This document shows positions 1 through 6,602 of a stretch of DNA of 16,818 bases, one piece after another; within the stretch, counting starts at the first letter, position 1, and each line of letters starts with the position of its first letter. The stretch lies in NCBI GenBank assembly GCA_013695395.1, contig JACDAP010000266.1, positions 1 to 16,818 of the forward strand. The letters are read 5' to 3'. The position numbers and the translations under genes were made by a program. The stretch comes from Solirubrobacterales bacterium (GTDB lineage Bacteria > Actinomycetota > Thermoleophilia > Solirubrobacterales > Solirubrobacteraceae). The notes beneath the pieces were generated by a model, which worked only from the letters and a program-made list of their open reading frames with translations, did no database searches and was not told the origin of the DNA.

Positions 1-45
1 GGTGGTGGCGGCGCGCGCCGGCTCACGGGGGGTGGCGCCGCTCAC
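1..45 (-). CDS. Possible start of the ABC transporter ATP-binding gene (partial, cut by window edge)
   Basis: A GTG codon at 45-43 overlaps the TGA stop of the preceding permease gene in the GTGA arrangement typical of translationally coupled genes, and the frame stays open to the window edge. Only 15 codons are visible (beginning V-S-G-A-T-P-R-E), with no Walker motif, so the identity rests on context alone: a binding protein and two permeases precede it and no ATPase has yet appeared in the operon. An ATP-binding subunit of the YnjD type is therefore expected here. This is inference; a different gene or non-coding DNA cannot be excluded. Confidence 0.3.
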   Translation of the reverse strand, partial: MSGATPREPARAATT

Positions 46-863
46 AGCGGGCTCCGCGCAGCGCGCGTGGTCGCGATCAGGGCGAGCACGGCGGGGGCGA
101 GGAAGAGCAGGGCGAGGGCGGCGGCCACCTGCGGATCGTTGCGCACGAAGGGCAGCAGGATGACCGGCAGCATCGGCGTCCCGCCGCCGACCGCCAGGGA
201 GGAGCCGTACTCGCTCCAGGAGACGAGGAACCCGAGGAACGTCGCCGCCGCGAGCGTGGGGGCGACGGCGGGCAGGGTCACGAGGCGCCACCGCGCGACC
301 GGGCCGAGGCCCATGCTGCGGCCCATCTCCTCGAGCTCGGTGACGCGGGGGCCGAAGCCGCTCAGGAGCACGACGATCACGTAGGGGAGGACCACCACCA
401 GGTGAGCAAGGCCCAGGCCACCGAGCGTGTCGGCCAGGTCGAGCCGGAGGAACCACTCGGTCAGGCCGGTGCCGGTCGCGTAGCTCGGCACGAGCAGCGG
501 CATGGCCAGCAGGAGGAAGACGAACCCGGGGCGCCGGAGCCGCCGCTCGCCGAGGACGCGCGCCGCCGGCCACCCCAGGAGCAGGGCCAGGGACGTCACG
601 CCGACGCCCACGAGCAGGGAGTTGCCGAACGCCTCGAGCGCCTTGCCCGAGAACGCGACTTCGACGCCGCGCGCCCCGAACCGCTGGGGCACGATGGCGG
701 GAAAGCGCCAGGCGTCGGCGAACGCGCGGACCACCAAGGCAAGCAGCGGCAGGGCGAACAGCCCCGCGATCGCCAGCGCGGCGAGCCCCGCGCCGGTGGG
801 ACGACGGAACGTGTGACGCCGTCCACGGGCGGCCGCGGCATCGTGCGGGAGCAGCTCAGCCAC
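42..863 (-). CDS. ABC transporter permease, second membrane subunit (YnjC-type, C-terminal half)
   Basis: This 273-residue inner-membrane permease of a binding-protein-dependent importer has about six hydrophobic segments, from residue 26 or so to near the C-terminus. The cytoplasmic ATPase-contact loop (EAA loop) is visible as EMGRSMGLGPVARWRLVTLP: an acidic start, the invariant glycine and the closing L-P. The GTG start at 863-861 overlaps the end of the upstream permease gene by 8 bp, so the two are translationally coupled. It would form the translocation channel with that permease and take substrate from the lipoprotein encoded further upstream. In E. coli YnjC the two permease halves are one fused polypeptide; here they are separate genes. 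The substrate is unknown. Confidence 0.85.
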   Translation of the reverse strand: MAELLPHDAAAARGRRHTFRRPTGAGLAALAIAGLFALPLLALVVRAFADAWRFPAIVPQRFGARGVEVAFSGKALEAFGNSLLVGVGVTSLALLLGWPAARVLGERRLRRPGFVFLLLAMPLLVPSYATGTGLTEWFLRLDLADTLGGLGLAHLVVVLPYVIVVLLSGFGPRVTELEEMGRSMGLGPVARWRLVTLPAVAPTLAAATFLGFLVSWSEYGSSLAVGGGTPMLPVILLPFVRNDPQVAAALALLFLAPAVLALIATTRAARSPL

Positions 864-1740
864 CGGTCTGGTCCTTCCCGAGCCGCACGGCGAGGATGGC
901 CAGGCCGATGCTCGCCACCGCGGTCAGCAGCAGCGACGCGGCGGCGACGCCCTCCCCGGCGAGCAGGTCGTTCTGGGTCGCCTGGAAAGCGAACTCGGAG
1001 AGGGTCGGCGGGTAGTTCGGCCCGACCGTGAGGGGGACCTCGAACGCGCCGAGGGTGAAAGCGGCCACGACGATCGAACCGACGACGAGCGGCGTCCTGA
1101 TGGCCGGCCACAGCACCCAGCGCAGCCGCTGGAAGAGCGAGGCGCCGAGCACCGCCGCCGCCTCCTCCCGCTCCCGCAGCCCCCGACCCATCGCGGCCAG
1201 CACGAGCAGCACGAGGAACGGGGTCTCCTTGTAGACGTAGACCAGCACGATCCCGAGCCCCCGCTCGTCACGGATGACCGAGCCGCCGAGCGTCGTGCCG
1301 AGCAGCCGGTCCGCGAGACCGCCGGGCGCGAGCCAGAGCACGGCGAGCACCGCGATCAGCAGGTGGGGGACCGGCACCGGGAGGGCGACGAGCGCGCGGA
1401 GCGTCGTCCCGCGCGAGCGCACCAGCGAGGCGACCGCGACCGCCGCCACCGCCGAGATGAGGGTCGCCGTCAGGGAGATCCGCAGGCTGAAGCGGACCGC
1501 GTCGCCGAACGCGGGGTCGGCGAAGAGCGTGCGCCAGCTCTCGAGCGACGCGCTCCCGCCGAGCGGCACGAGGCTCGTCCGAACCGCCCCCGCGAGGCCG
1601 CCCCCGAAGAGCAGCAGCAGCACGAGCAGCGCGGGGGCGAGGGCTCCCGCGGTCCGCAGGCGCACTCGCCGCTGCGCGCGCAGCCCGGCGTGAGAACGCG
1701 GAGTCGCCGCGAGCACCGCTGCGTTCGGTCCCGGATCCAC
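856..1740 (-). CDS. ABC transporter permease, first membrane subunit (YnjC-type, N-terminal half)
   Basis: A 294-residue membrane protein with a basic cytoplasmic N-terminus (about residues 1-30, Arg-rich) followed by a strong hydrophobic segment near 31-52 and further transmembrane helices. The EAA loop reads EEAAAVLGASLFQRLRWVLW and continues with P-A-I-R-T-P, so the E-A-A and glycine signatures are present. The chosen start is GTG at 1740-1738, 4 bp after the TAG stop of the binding-protein gene. No clear Shine-Dalgarno sequence is visible in the short gap, which fits coupling. It pairs with the downstream permease as the heterodimeric channel of a family 1 solute importer. The start could lie slightly downstream, because the first 20 residues carry no recognisable signal. 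Confidence 0.85.
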   Translation of the reverse strand: MDPGPNAAVLAATPRSHAGLRAQRRVRLRTAGALAPALLVLLLLFGGGLAGAVRTSLVPLGGSASLESWRTLFADPAFGDAVRFSLRISLTATLISAVAAVAVASLVRSRGTTLRALVALPVPVPHLLIAVLAVLWLAPGGLADRLLGTTLGGSVIRDERGLGIVLVYVYKETPFLVLLVLAAMGRGLREREEAAAVLGASLFQRLRWVLWPAIRTPLVVGSIVVAAFTLGAFEVPLTVGPNYPPTLSEFAFQATQNDLLAGEGVAAASLLLTAVASIGLAILAVRLGKDQTGG

Positions 1741-1744
1741 CGTC

Positions 1745-2926
1745 CTACCGCAGGATCTCGCGCATCCAGCGCTTCTCGAGCGTCGCGACCTCGTCGGCGG
1801 CCACCTCGGTGACCGGGGTGCCGTAGTCGGTCAGCACGTACTCGCTCGTGTCCTCGTTCACGAACAGGGACTTCTGCGGCCCGAGCTTCTCGAGATCAAG
1901 CACGGTCGGGTTGCCGAGTACGCTGGGCTTGGCCTTCTCCGCCTGGATCTCGGGGTCGAGGAGCACGTCGGCGACGACCTTCGCGCCCGCCTGATTGGCC
2001 GCGTTAGCGGGGATCGTCACGTAGGAGGTGTTCGTCAGCGCGCCCTCGCCGATGAGGAACGGCCGGGCACTCCCCGGGAAGCCGCCCTTGCGGACCCCGG
2101 CGTTCACGAAGTTCGCGTCGTAGGCCATCGCGAAGTCGACCTGCTTGTTCGCGAAGAGCTCGTCGAGCTCGGCCTGGGACTTCGGGAAGCTCTCGCCCTT
2201 GCGATACATGAGCGGCTTGAGCTCCTTCAGGTACGCGAAGGCCTCGCCCTCGCCCTTGGCCGCGACGACCTGGCGCACGAAGGCGGAGCCGGTGAAGTCC
2301 GGGGGCGCGGGGTAGGTGAAGCGACCGGGGTTGGCCTTCGCGTAGGCCAGCAGCGCGTCGAAGTCCTGCGGCGGGTCGGGCACCTTGGCCGAGTCGGTGG
2401 CGAAGACGAAGCGGGCGCTCTGCCAGGGAGACTCCTGCCCGTCGACGGGCACCTGGAAGTCGGTGTTGATCGCCGGGCTCGTGTAGTCCACGAACTGCAT
2501 CGCGTTCGGCAGCCCGGTCGACCAGTCCTCGAGCCACAGGTCGCTCTTCTTGCCCGCGGCGAAGTTCTCGCCGTTGATCCAGATCATGTCGACGCCGCCG
2601 CCGTCGGTCTTGCCCGCCCGGCGCTCGGAGACGACGCGACCCACGGCATCGGCGGTGTCGGTGATCGGGACGCGCTCGATGGTCACGCCGCGCTTCTCGG
2701 CGGCCGGTGCGACGACGTCGTCGACGTACGCGTTGATCTTCTCGTCGCCACCGAACATCCACCAGCGGACGGTCTGGCCCTTCGCCTCGGCCTCGACGGC
2801 GGCGAACGTGTCGGCGGCGGGTGCGGCAGGCGCGGCGGTGGAGGTGGTCGGGGTGTCCTCGCTCCCGCAGGCGGCGAGCAGCAGGGACAGGACGATCACG
2901 GCCAGGGCGGCCGGGGAGCGCTTCAC
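1745..2926 (-). CDS. ynjB: ABC transporter substrate-binding lipoprotein, YnjB family
   Basis: A 393-residue extracytoplasmic binding protein. The N-terminus is a lipoprotein signal: basic residues 2-3, a hydrophobic core at 5-18 and a lipobox L-A-A-C with lipidated Cys20, followed by a Ser/Thr/Ala-rich linker. The mature part has the features I associate with YnjB: WWMFGGDEKINAYVDD near residue 55, VPITDTADAVGRV and DMIWINGENFAAGKKSDLW. It probably captures a small ligand outside the membrane for the two permeases encoded just downstream. The GTG start at 2926-2924 is supported by AGAGGAAG about nine bases upstream. The ligand is not known from sequence; YnjB members have only tentative substrate assignments. 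Family confidence is high, substrate confidence none. Confidence 0.85.
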   Translation of the reverse strand: MKRSPAALAVIVLSLLLAACGSEDTPTTSTAAPAAPAADTFAAVEAEAKGQTVRWWMFGGDEKINAYVDDVVAPAAEKRGVTIERVPITDTADAVGRVVSERRAGKTDGGGVDMIWINGENFAAGKKSDLWLEDWSTGLPNAMQFVDYTSPAINTDFQVPVDGQESPWQSARFVFATDSAKVPDPPQDFDALLAYAKANPGRFTYPAPPDFTGSAFVRQVVAAKGEGEAFAYLKELKPLMYRKGESFPKSQAELDELFANKQVDFAMAYDANFVNAGVRKGGFPGSARPFLIGEGALTNTSYVTIPANAANQAGAKVVADVLLDPEIQAEKAKPSVLGNPTVLDLEKLGPQKSLFVNEDTSEYVLTDYGTPVTEVAADEVATLEKRWMREILR

Positions 2927-2946
2927 AGTGGGTGTCTTCCTCTGGG

Positions 2947-2959
2947 CATGGGTTCCATG
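2947..2959. promoter_or_regulatory. Short palindrome upstream of the ABC importer operon (possible operator)
   Basis: CATGG-GTT-CCATG is a perfect 5-bp inverted repeat with a 3-bp centre, about 20 bp upstream of the binding-protein start and upstream of its Shine-Dalgarno sequence. Its position would suit a repressor site for the ABC operon, but five-base arms can arise by chance and no adjacent regulator gene supports it. Confidence 0.2.
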
Positions 2960-2987
2960 GGGGGTTCTGGCGGAAGGCGCGCGCGGA

Positions 2988-3385
2988 TCATCGCCGGGGC
3001 GCCTGCGCCCATGTGACCGCTTCGACCACCGCTTCGGTTCGGGTCAGCCGTAGGAGCGCCTCGGCGAGGGAGCCGGAGAGCTCCCGGCGGCCGAGCGCGT
3101 GCTCGCCGCGCATCCCCACGCACCAGGCCAGCGCCCGGAAGACGACCGGCCCGAGCAACGCGTCGAGCTCCGCGACGGCTCGTGACCGACGCCGGCTCGG
3201 TCGAGGGCCGGCAGCCGCTCGCCCTTCGAGGGCGTCGAGGTCGGTCGCGTAGGAGAACGGGCTGCCGCGGACGTGCTCCTCGATGAGAAGCGGGCGGGCG
3301 GGAGCCCCCACCGCGAGCCGGTGCAGCGCCGGAGCACGACGTCGGCGCCGTCGACGGTGAGCACACGGTGGTCGTGGTCGGACAC
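2988..3385 (-). pseudogene. Frameshifted remnant of an unrecognised ~130-residue protein gene
   Basis: No intact gene fits this interval, but protein-like sequence switches between two minus-strand frames. From GTG at 3385 one reads V-S-D-H-D-H-R-V-L-T-V-D-G-A-D-V-V-L-R-R. The frame then shifts to ARPLLIEEHVRGSPFSYATD and LDALEG, then to GERLPALDRAGVGHE, and back to AVAELDALLGPVVFRALAW, ending at TGA 2990-2988. Removing one G near 3225 and adding one base near 3185 would restore a smooth reading across the last two junctions. The first junction lies near 3310-3340. Either the gene is decaying or the consensus has indel errors. The last intact piece (2988-3311, starting GTG) could still be translated as a 107-residue protein. 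I do not recognise the family. The putative start lies 15 bp from prfA, facing away. Confidence 0.4.
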
Positions 3386-3391
3386 TAGGCT
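3386..3391 (+). promoter_or_regulatory. Candidate -10 box for prfA (leaderless type)
   Basis: TAGGCT fits the actinobacterial TAnnnT -10 consensus and ends nine bases before the prfA ATG, so transcription would begin at or within a few bases of the start codon. No convincing -35 hexamer is seen at 16-18 bp upstream, and no Shine-Dalgarno sequence precedes the ATG, which fits a leaderless message. Confidence 0.4.
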
Positions 3392-3400
3392 CGACCCCGG

Positions 3401-4441
3401 ATGATCGAGCAGCTCGTCGAACAGATCGAGGCCCGCTTTGCGGAGGTCGGGCGTCTCATGACTGACCCGGACGTGATCAACGACCGTCGGCGCTACGCCG
3501 ACGTCGGTCGCGAGTACGCGCACCTCGAGCCGGCCGCCAAGCTCGGCGAGCAGTGGCGCCGCACGCGAGGCGACATCGACGGTGCACAGGAGCTCCTGGC
3601 CGAGGAGGAGGACGCCTCGGTCCGCGAGATGCTCGCCGAGGCCCGCACGCAGCTCGAGGTCGTCGAGGAGGAGCTGCGCCTCGCGATGGTCGAGCGCGAC
3701 CCCAACGACGACAAGAACGTGATCGTCGAGATCCAGGGCGGTGCCGGGGGCGACGAGGCGAGCCTGTGGGCCGCCGACGTGCAGCGGATGCTCATGAAGT
3801 ACGCCGAGCGCCGCCGCTTCTCCACCGAGACGATGGACGCGGGCACCTTCGCGGTCAAGGGCGACGGCGCCTACTCCGTCTTCAAGTTCGAGGGCGGCAC
3901 GCACCGCGTCCAGCGCGTGCCCGCCACCGAGTCACAGGGACGCATCCACACGTCGACCTGCACGGTCGCGGTGCTCCCCGAGGTCGAGGACGTGGAGGTC
4001 GACGTCCAGCAGAGCGACCTGCAGATCGACGTCTACCGCTCCGGCGGGCCGGGCGGCCAGTCGGTCAACACCACCGACTCCGCGGTGCGGATCACGCACA
4101 AGCCGACCGGGATCGTGGTCGCGATGCAGGACGAGAAGAGCCAGCTCCAGAACCGCGAGAAGGCCATGCGGGTCCTCCGCGCCCGCATCTACGAGGCCGC
4201 GCTGGCCGAGCAGCAGGCCGCGGTCGGCGCCGACCGGAAGGCCCAGGTCGGCACAGGCGACCGCGCCGAGAAGATCCGGACCTACAACTACGGCGAGCGC
4301 CGGGTCACCGACCACCGCATCAAGTTCACCGCCCACAATCTCGACGCGGTGCTCGACGGCGAGCTCGACGAGTTCACGAACGCCCTGCAGAACGACGAGA
4401 AGCGCCGCGCCCTCGAGGAGCAGGCGGCCGCACCGACGTGA
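3401..4441 (+). CDS. prfA: Peptide chain release factor 1
   Basis: A 346-residue class I release factor that reads UAA and UAG in the ribosomal A site and triggers hydrolysis of peptidyl-tRNA. The N-terminal coiled domain covers about residues 1-100. The anticodon-like PAT tripeptide is at 174-176 (in VPATESQGR), which identifies RF1 rather than RF2 (SPF). The catalytic GGQ is at 218-220 within RSGGPGGQSVNTTDSAVRIT, and the glutamine is the methylation target of PrmC, encoded next. The length is close to the usual 355-360; the deficit is at the ends and in loops. ATG at 3401 has no Shine-Dalgarno sequence but lies nine bases after a TAGGCT box. prfA followed by prmC is a very widespread arrangement. 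Confidence 0.97.
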   Translation: MIEQLVEQIEARFAEVGRLMTDPDVINDRRRYADVGREYAHLEPAAKLGEQWRRTRGDIDGAQELLAEEEDASVREMLAEARTQLEVVEEELRLAMVERDPNDDKNVIVEIQGGAGGDEASLWAADVQRMLMKYAERRRFSTETMDAGTFAVKGDGAYSVFKFEGGTHRVQRVPATESQGRIHTSTCTVAVLPEVEDVEVDVQQSDLQIDVYRSGGPGGQSVNTTDSAVRITHKPTGIVVAMQDEKSQLQNREKAMRVLRARIYEAALAEQQAAVGADRKAQVGTGDRAEKIRTYNYGERRVTDHRIKFTAHNLDAVLDGELDEFTNALQNDEKRRALEEQAAAPT

Positions 4442-4475
4442 GCGGCGTCATCCCGTCCCGGCGGCGCCCGCGCGC

Positions 4476-5309
4476 ATGATGGCGGGGCCGTTCGCGGGGG
4501 TGCCGGTCCGCGAGGCGCTCGCCTCGGCCCGGATCGCGCGCGAGGCCGCCGAGGGCGACTCGCCCCGCCTGGACGCCGAGCTGCTGCTCGCCCACGCCCT
4601 CGGGATCGACCGCACGCGCCTGATGATGGACCGCGACGCGCCGGTCGAGGGCGCCGCGGTGCAGGCCTTCCAGGCGGCGGTGCGACGCCGCACGGTCGAA
4701 CGGGTCCCGACCGCCTATCTGCTGGGGGAGAAGGGGTTCCGACGTCTGGACCTCCAGGTCGACCCCCGCGTGCTCATCCCGCGACCGGACACCGAGGCGC
4801 TCGTCGAGTGGGCCGTCCACGGGCTGCCGCGGGGTACCCGCGTGCTCGACGTGGGCACCGGAAGCGGCGCGATCGCCCTCGCGCTCAAGGACGAGCGGCC
4901 GGACCTCGAGGTGACGGGCACCGACGTCTCGCCGGGCGCGATGGAGGTGGCCCGTGGGAACGCCGCGCGGCTCGGACTCGACGTGCGCTTCGTCGAGGGC
5001 GACCTGCTCGCGGGTGAGCGCGCCGACGTGGTGGTCTCGAACCCGCCCTACGTCGAGACCGGCGCCGAGTTGGCCCCCGAGATCACGCTGCACGAACCGG
5101 CCGGGGCGCTCTTCGCGGGAGCGGACGGCCTCGACGTCTACCGGCGTCTCGTGCCCGCCATCATCGAGGTTGGCGCGCGGATCGCCGGGCTCGAGGTCGG
5201 CGCCGGGCAAGCTTCAAGCGTGCGCGCGCTCTTCCCCCCGGCCTGGGAGACCGACGTCGGCCGCGACCTCGGCGGCATCGACCGGGTGGTGAGCGCATGG
5301 CGCCCCTGA
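4476..5309 (+). CDS. prmC: Peptide chain release factor N5-glutamine methyltransferase
   Basis: A 277-residue SAM-dependent methyltransferase that methylates the glutamine of the GGQ motif in release factors. The N-terminal helical domain (about 1-80) binds RF. The conserved linker VLIPRPDTEALVEW is at 99-112, motif I VLDVGTGSGAIAL at 123-135, and the catalytic NPPY at 189-192. The late G-L-E-V-G-A-G-Q segment near 243-250 is also typical of PrmC. Two consecutive ATG codons (4476, 4479) are possible starts and neither has a clear Shine-Dalgarno sequence. The gene lies 34 bp after prfA and overlaps tsaC by 13 bp, so prfA, prmC and tsaC are probably cotranscribed. Confidence 0.95.
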   Translation: MMAGPFAGVPVREALASARIAREAAEGDSPRLDAELLLAHALGIDRTRLMMDRDAPVEGAAVQAFQAAVRRRTVERVPTAYLLGEKGFRRLDLQVDPRVLIPRPDTEALVEWAVHGLPRGTRVLDVGTGSGAIALALKDERPDLEVTGTDVSPGAMEVARGNAARLGLDVRFVEGDLLAGERADVVVSNPPYVETGAELAPEITLHEPAGALFAGADGLDVYRRLVPAIIEVGARIAGLEVGAGQASSVRALFPPAWETDVGRDLGGIDRVVSAWRP

Positions 5310-5914
5310 CACCGGCCGACGCCGAGACGTTCTCCCGCTGCATGAGCGTTGAGGGCGTCGCGGTCTTCCCCGCCGACACCGTCTACGGCCTGGCCTGCGA
5401 GCCCGAATCCAAGGAGGGCGTCCGGCGGCTCTACGCGCTCAAGCGCCGTGATCGCGACCAGCCCGCCGCGGTCATGTTCTTCCAGCCCTCCCTGGCGCTC
5501 GCCGCGCTGCCGGAGCTCGGCTCCCGCACGCGGGAGGCCATGCTCGCCCTGCTCCCCGGCCCGGTCACCCTGCTGCTGCCGAACCCCGCCGGCCGATACC
5601 CGCTGGCCTGCGGCAGCCGCCCGGACGTGCTCGGCCTGCGCGTCCCGGCGCTGCCGCCGGAGCTCGCGGCCCTGGAGGCGGTGCGCTGGCCCGTGCTCCA
5701 GTCGAGCGCCAACCCCGCGGGTGCCCCGGCGCCACGCCGACTCGCCGACCTCGACCGAGGCATCGGCGAGGCCGTCGACCTCGTCCTCGACGGCGGCGAG
5801 CTCCCGGGCGTGAGCTCCACGATCGTCGACCTCACCGCCTACGAGGAAGCAGGCGTCTGGACCATCGCCCGCGCGGGCGCGTTCTCCGCCGACGCGGTCG
5901 CGGCCGTGCTGTGA
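5297..5914 (+). CDS. tsaC: L-threonylcarbamoyladenylate synthase (YrdC/Sua5 domain)
   Basis: A 205-residue single-domain YrdC-family enzyme. It makes threonylcarbamoyl-AMP from threonine, bicarbonate and ATP, the first step of the t6A37 modification of ANN-decoding tRNAs. Visible signatures are FPADTVYGLAC at 24-34, ALKRRDRDQP at 47-56 (the basic nucleotide/carbamate-binding stretch), LLPGPVTLLLP at 86-96, SSAN at 136-139 and GVSSTIVDL near 173-181. The length matches TsaC rather than two-domain Sua5, which is about 340 residues. The ATG start lies inside the end of prmC, so translation is probably coupled. This prfA-prmC-tsaC order also occurs, with extra genes, in Bacillus and other actinobacteria. 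Confidence 0.94.
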   Translation: MAPLTPADAETFSRCMSVEGVAVFPADTVYGLACEPESKEGVRRLYALKRRDRDQPAAVMFFQPSLALAALPELGSRTREAMLALLPGPVTLLLPNPAGRYPLACGSRPDVLGLRVPALPPELAALEAVRWPVLQSSANPAGAPAPRRLADLDRGIGEAVDLVLDGGELPGVSSTIVDLTAYEEAGVWTIARAGAFSADAVAAVL

Positions 5915-5916
5915 CG

Positions 5917-5977
5917 GACGGGTGCCAGCGAGGGGTTGTGCGAGTTGACCCGCCCACAGCAAGTCGATCCGCACAAC
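5917..5977. repeat. Degenerate copy of an intergenic repeat, with 8-bp inverted arms
   Basis: In the 124-bp gap before rpiB, GACGGGTGCCA (5917-5927) is followed by AAGTC (5961-5965) and CCGCACAA (5969-5976). The same words occur in the same order at 12701-12735 (GACGGGTGCCA, then AAGTC directly joined to CGCACAA). This copy also has an inverted pair, GTTGTGCG at 5935-5942 and CGCACAAC at 5970-5977, separated by 27 bp. It may be a worn member of the palindromic repeat upstream of the atp operon. Short shared words in GC-rich DNA can be coincidental. Confidence 0.4.
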
Positions 5978-6022
5978 GTGCGGCCCCGGGTGATCCGCCC
6001 GCCGCTGCGACCCTGTGGTGAG

Positions 6023-6028
6023 TAGCGT
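6023..6028 (+). promoter_or_regulatory. Candidate -10 box for rpiB (leaderless type)
   Basis: TAGCGT fits TAnnnT and ends ten bases before the ATG chosen for rpiB. This spacing would place the transcription start at or near the start codon. No -35 hexamer or Shine-Dalgarno sequence is evident. The box argues against the longer reading that begins at GTG 6015, because the -10 would then lie inside the coding region. Confidence 0.35.
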
Positions 6029-6038
6029 TCCCGCCACC

Positions 6039-6479
6039 ATGCGCATAGTCCTCGGAGCAGACCACGGCGGCTTCGCCCTGAAGGAGCACGTCAAGGAGAC
6101 CCTGAAGGCCGGGGGCCACAGCGTGAGCGACGTCGGCACCTCCTCGGCGGAGTCGACCGACTACCCGCAGTTCGCCCACGACGCCGCGCAGATGGTCGCG
6201 GACGGCGACGCCGACATGGCCGTGCTGGCCTGCGGCAGTGGCAACGGCGTGGCGATCGTCGCGAACAAGGTCCCGGGGATCCGGGCGGTCAACGCCCACG
6301 ACGCCGACGAGGCTGCGCTCTCCCGCCGCCACAACCACGCGAACGTCGTCACCCTCTCCGGCGCCCGGCTCGAGCCCGCGGAAGCCGACCACATCGTCGC
6401 CGCCTTCCTGGCCACCGAGACCGAGGGCGGGCGCCACGAGCGCCGCGTGGGCCAGATCGTCGCGTTGGAGTCCGAGTGA
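6039..6479 (+). CDS. rpiB: Ribose-5-phosphate isomerase B (RpiB/LacAB family)
   Basis: A 146-residue sugar-phosphate isomerase that interconverts ribose 5-phosphate and ribulose 5-phosphate in the pentose phosphate pathway. The N-terminus MRIVLGADHGGFALKEH has the family Asp8-His9 pair. ACGSGNG at 64-70 is the phosphate/base-catalysis loop and retains Cys65, the E. coli-type catalytic cysteine that mycobacterial RpiB replaces with Gly. NKVPGIRAV is at 76-84 and RRHNHANV at 96-103. I prefer ATG 6039 to GTG 6015 because the family begins directly with this strand and a TAGCGT box lies between the two starts. RpiB also occurs between the tsaC and glyA homologues in Bacillus, supporting ancestral synteny. 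Confidence 0.93.
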   Translation: MRIVLGADHGGFALKEHVKETLKAGGHSVSDVGTSSAESTDYPQFAHDAAQMVADGDADMAVLACGSGNGVAIVANKVPGIRAVNAHDADEAALSRRHNHANVVTLSGARLEPAEADHIVAAFLATETEGGRHERRVGQIVALESE

Positions 6480-6484
6480 TCGTC

Positions 6485-6490
6485 TAGCCT
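6485..6490 (+). promoter_or_regulatory. Candidate -10 box for the riboswitch-glyA transcript
   Basis: TAGCCT fits TAnnnT and lies just after the rpiB stop. A start seven to nine bases downstream would fall at 6497-6499, exactly at the 5' edge of the first riboswitch stem. No good -35 was found at standard spacing (a TTGGAG at 6465-6470 is only 14 bp away). Confidence 0.45.
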
Positions 6491-6497
6491 TCCAGGC

Positions 6498-6579
6498 GTC
6501 GGGGCGACTGGCGCGAGGGTGGGAACGACCACCGGGGAGCCCCGACCGCAGCACCCCGCCGCAGCGCCTGGGCACGCCC
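6498..6579 (+). ncRNA. ZTP riboswitch (pfl motif) controlling glyA
   Basis: The leader shows the conserved parts of the ZTP/ZMP riboswitch in order. P1 is TCGGGGC (6499-6505) paired with GCCCCGA (6539-6545). The strongly conserved GACTGGCG is at 6506-6513. P2 is GGTGG (6518-6522) paired with CCACC (6529-6533), followed by GGGGAGC. The 3' hallmark GCGCCTGGGCA is at 6564-6574. GGCG (6510-6513) can pair with CGCC (6565-6568) as the known pseudoknot. This class binds the purine intermediate ZMP/ZTP, which accumulates when 10-formyl-tetrahydrofolate is short, and it normally controls folate and purine genes including glyA. The glyA Shine-Dalgarno sequence at 6593-6597 lies just downstream with no U-tract, so control of translation initiation is more likely than termination. 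Confidence 0.9.
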
Positions 6580-6602
6580 GCAACCCGCCCCTAGGAGCCC
6601 GC

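Noticed and set aside
3553..4479. A 308-residue plus-strand frame overlapping prfA
   Set aside because: It is the shifted frame of release factor 1, Arg/Gly-rich and without motifs.
6519..6602. N-terminal extension of GlyA by 28 codons
   Set aside because: It would translate the ZTP riboswitch; AGGAG is correctly spaced for the ATG at 6603, where family similarity begins.
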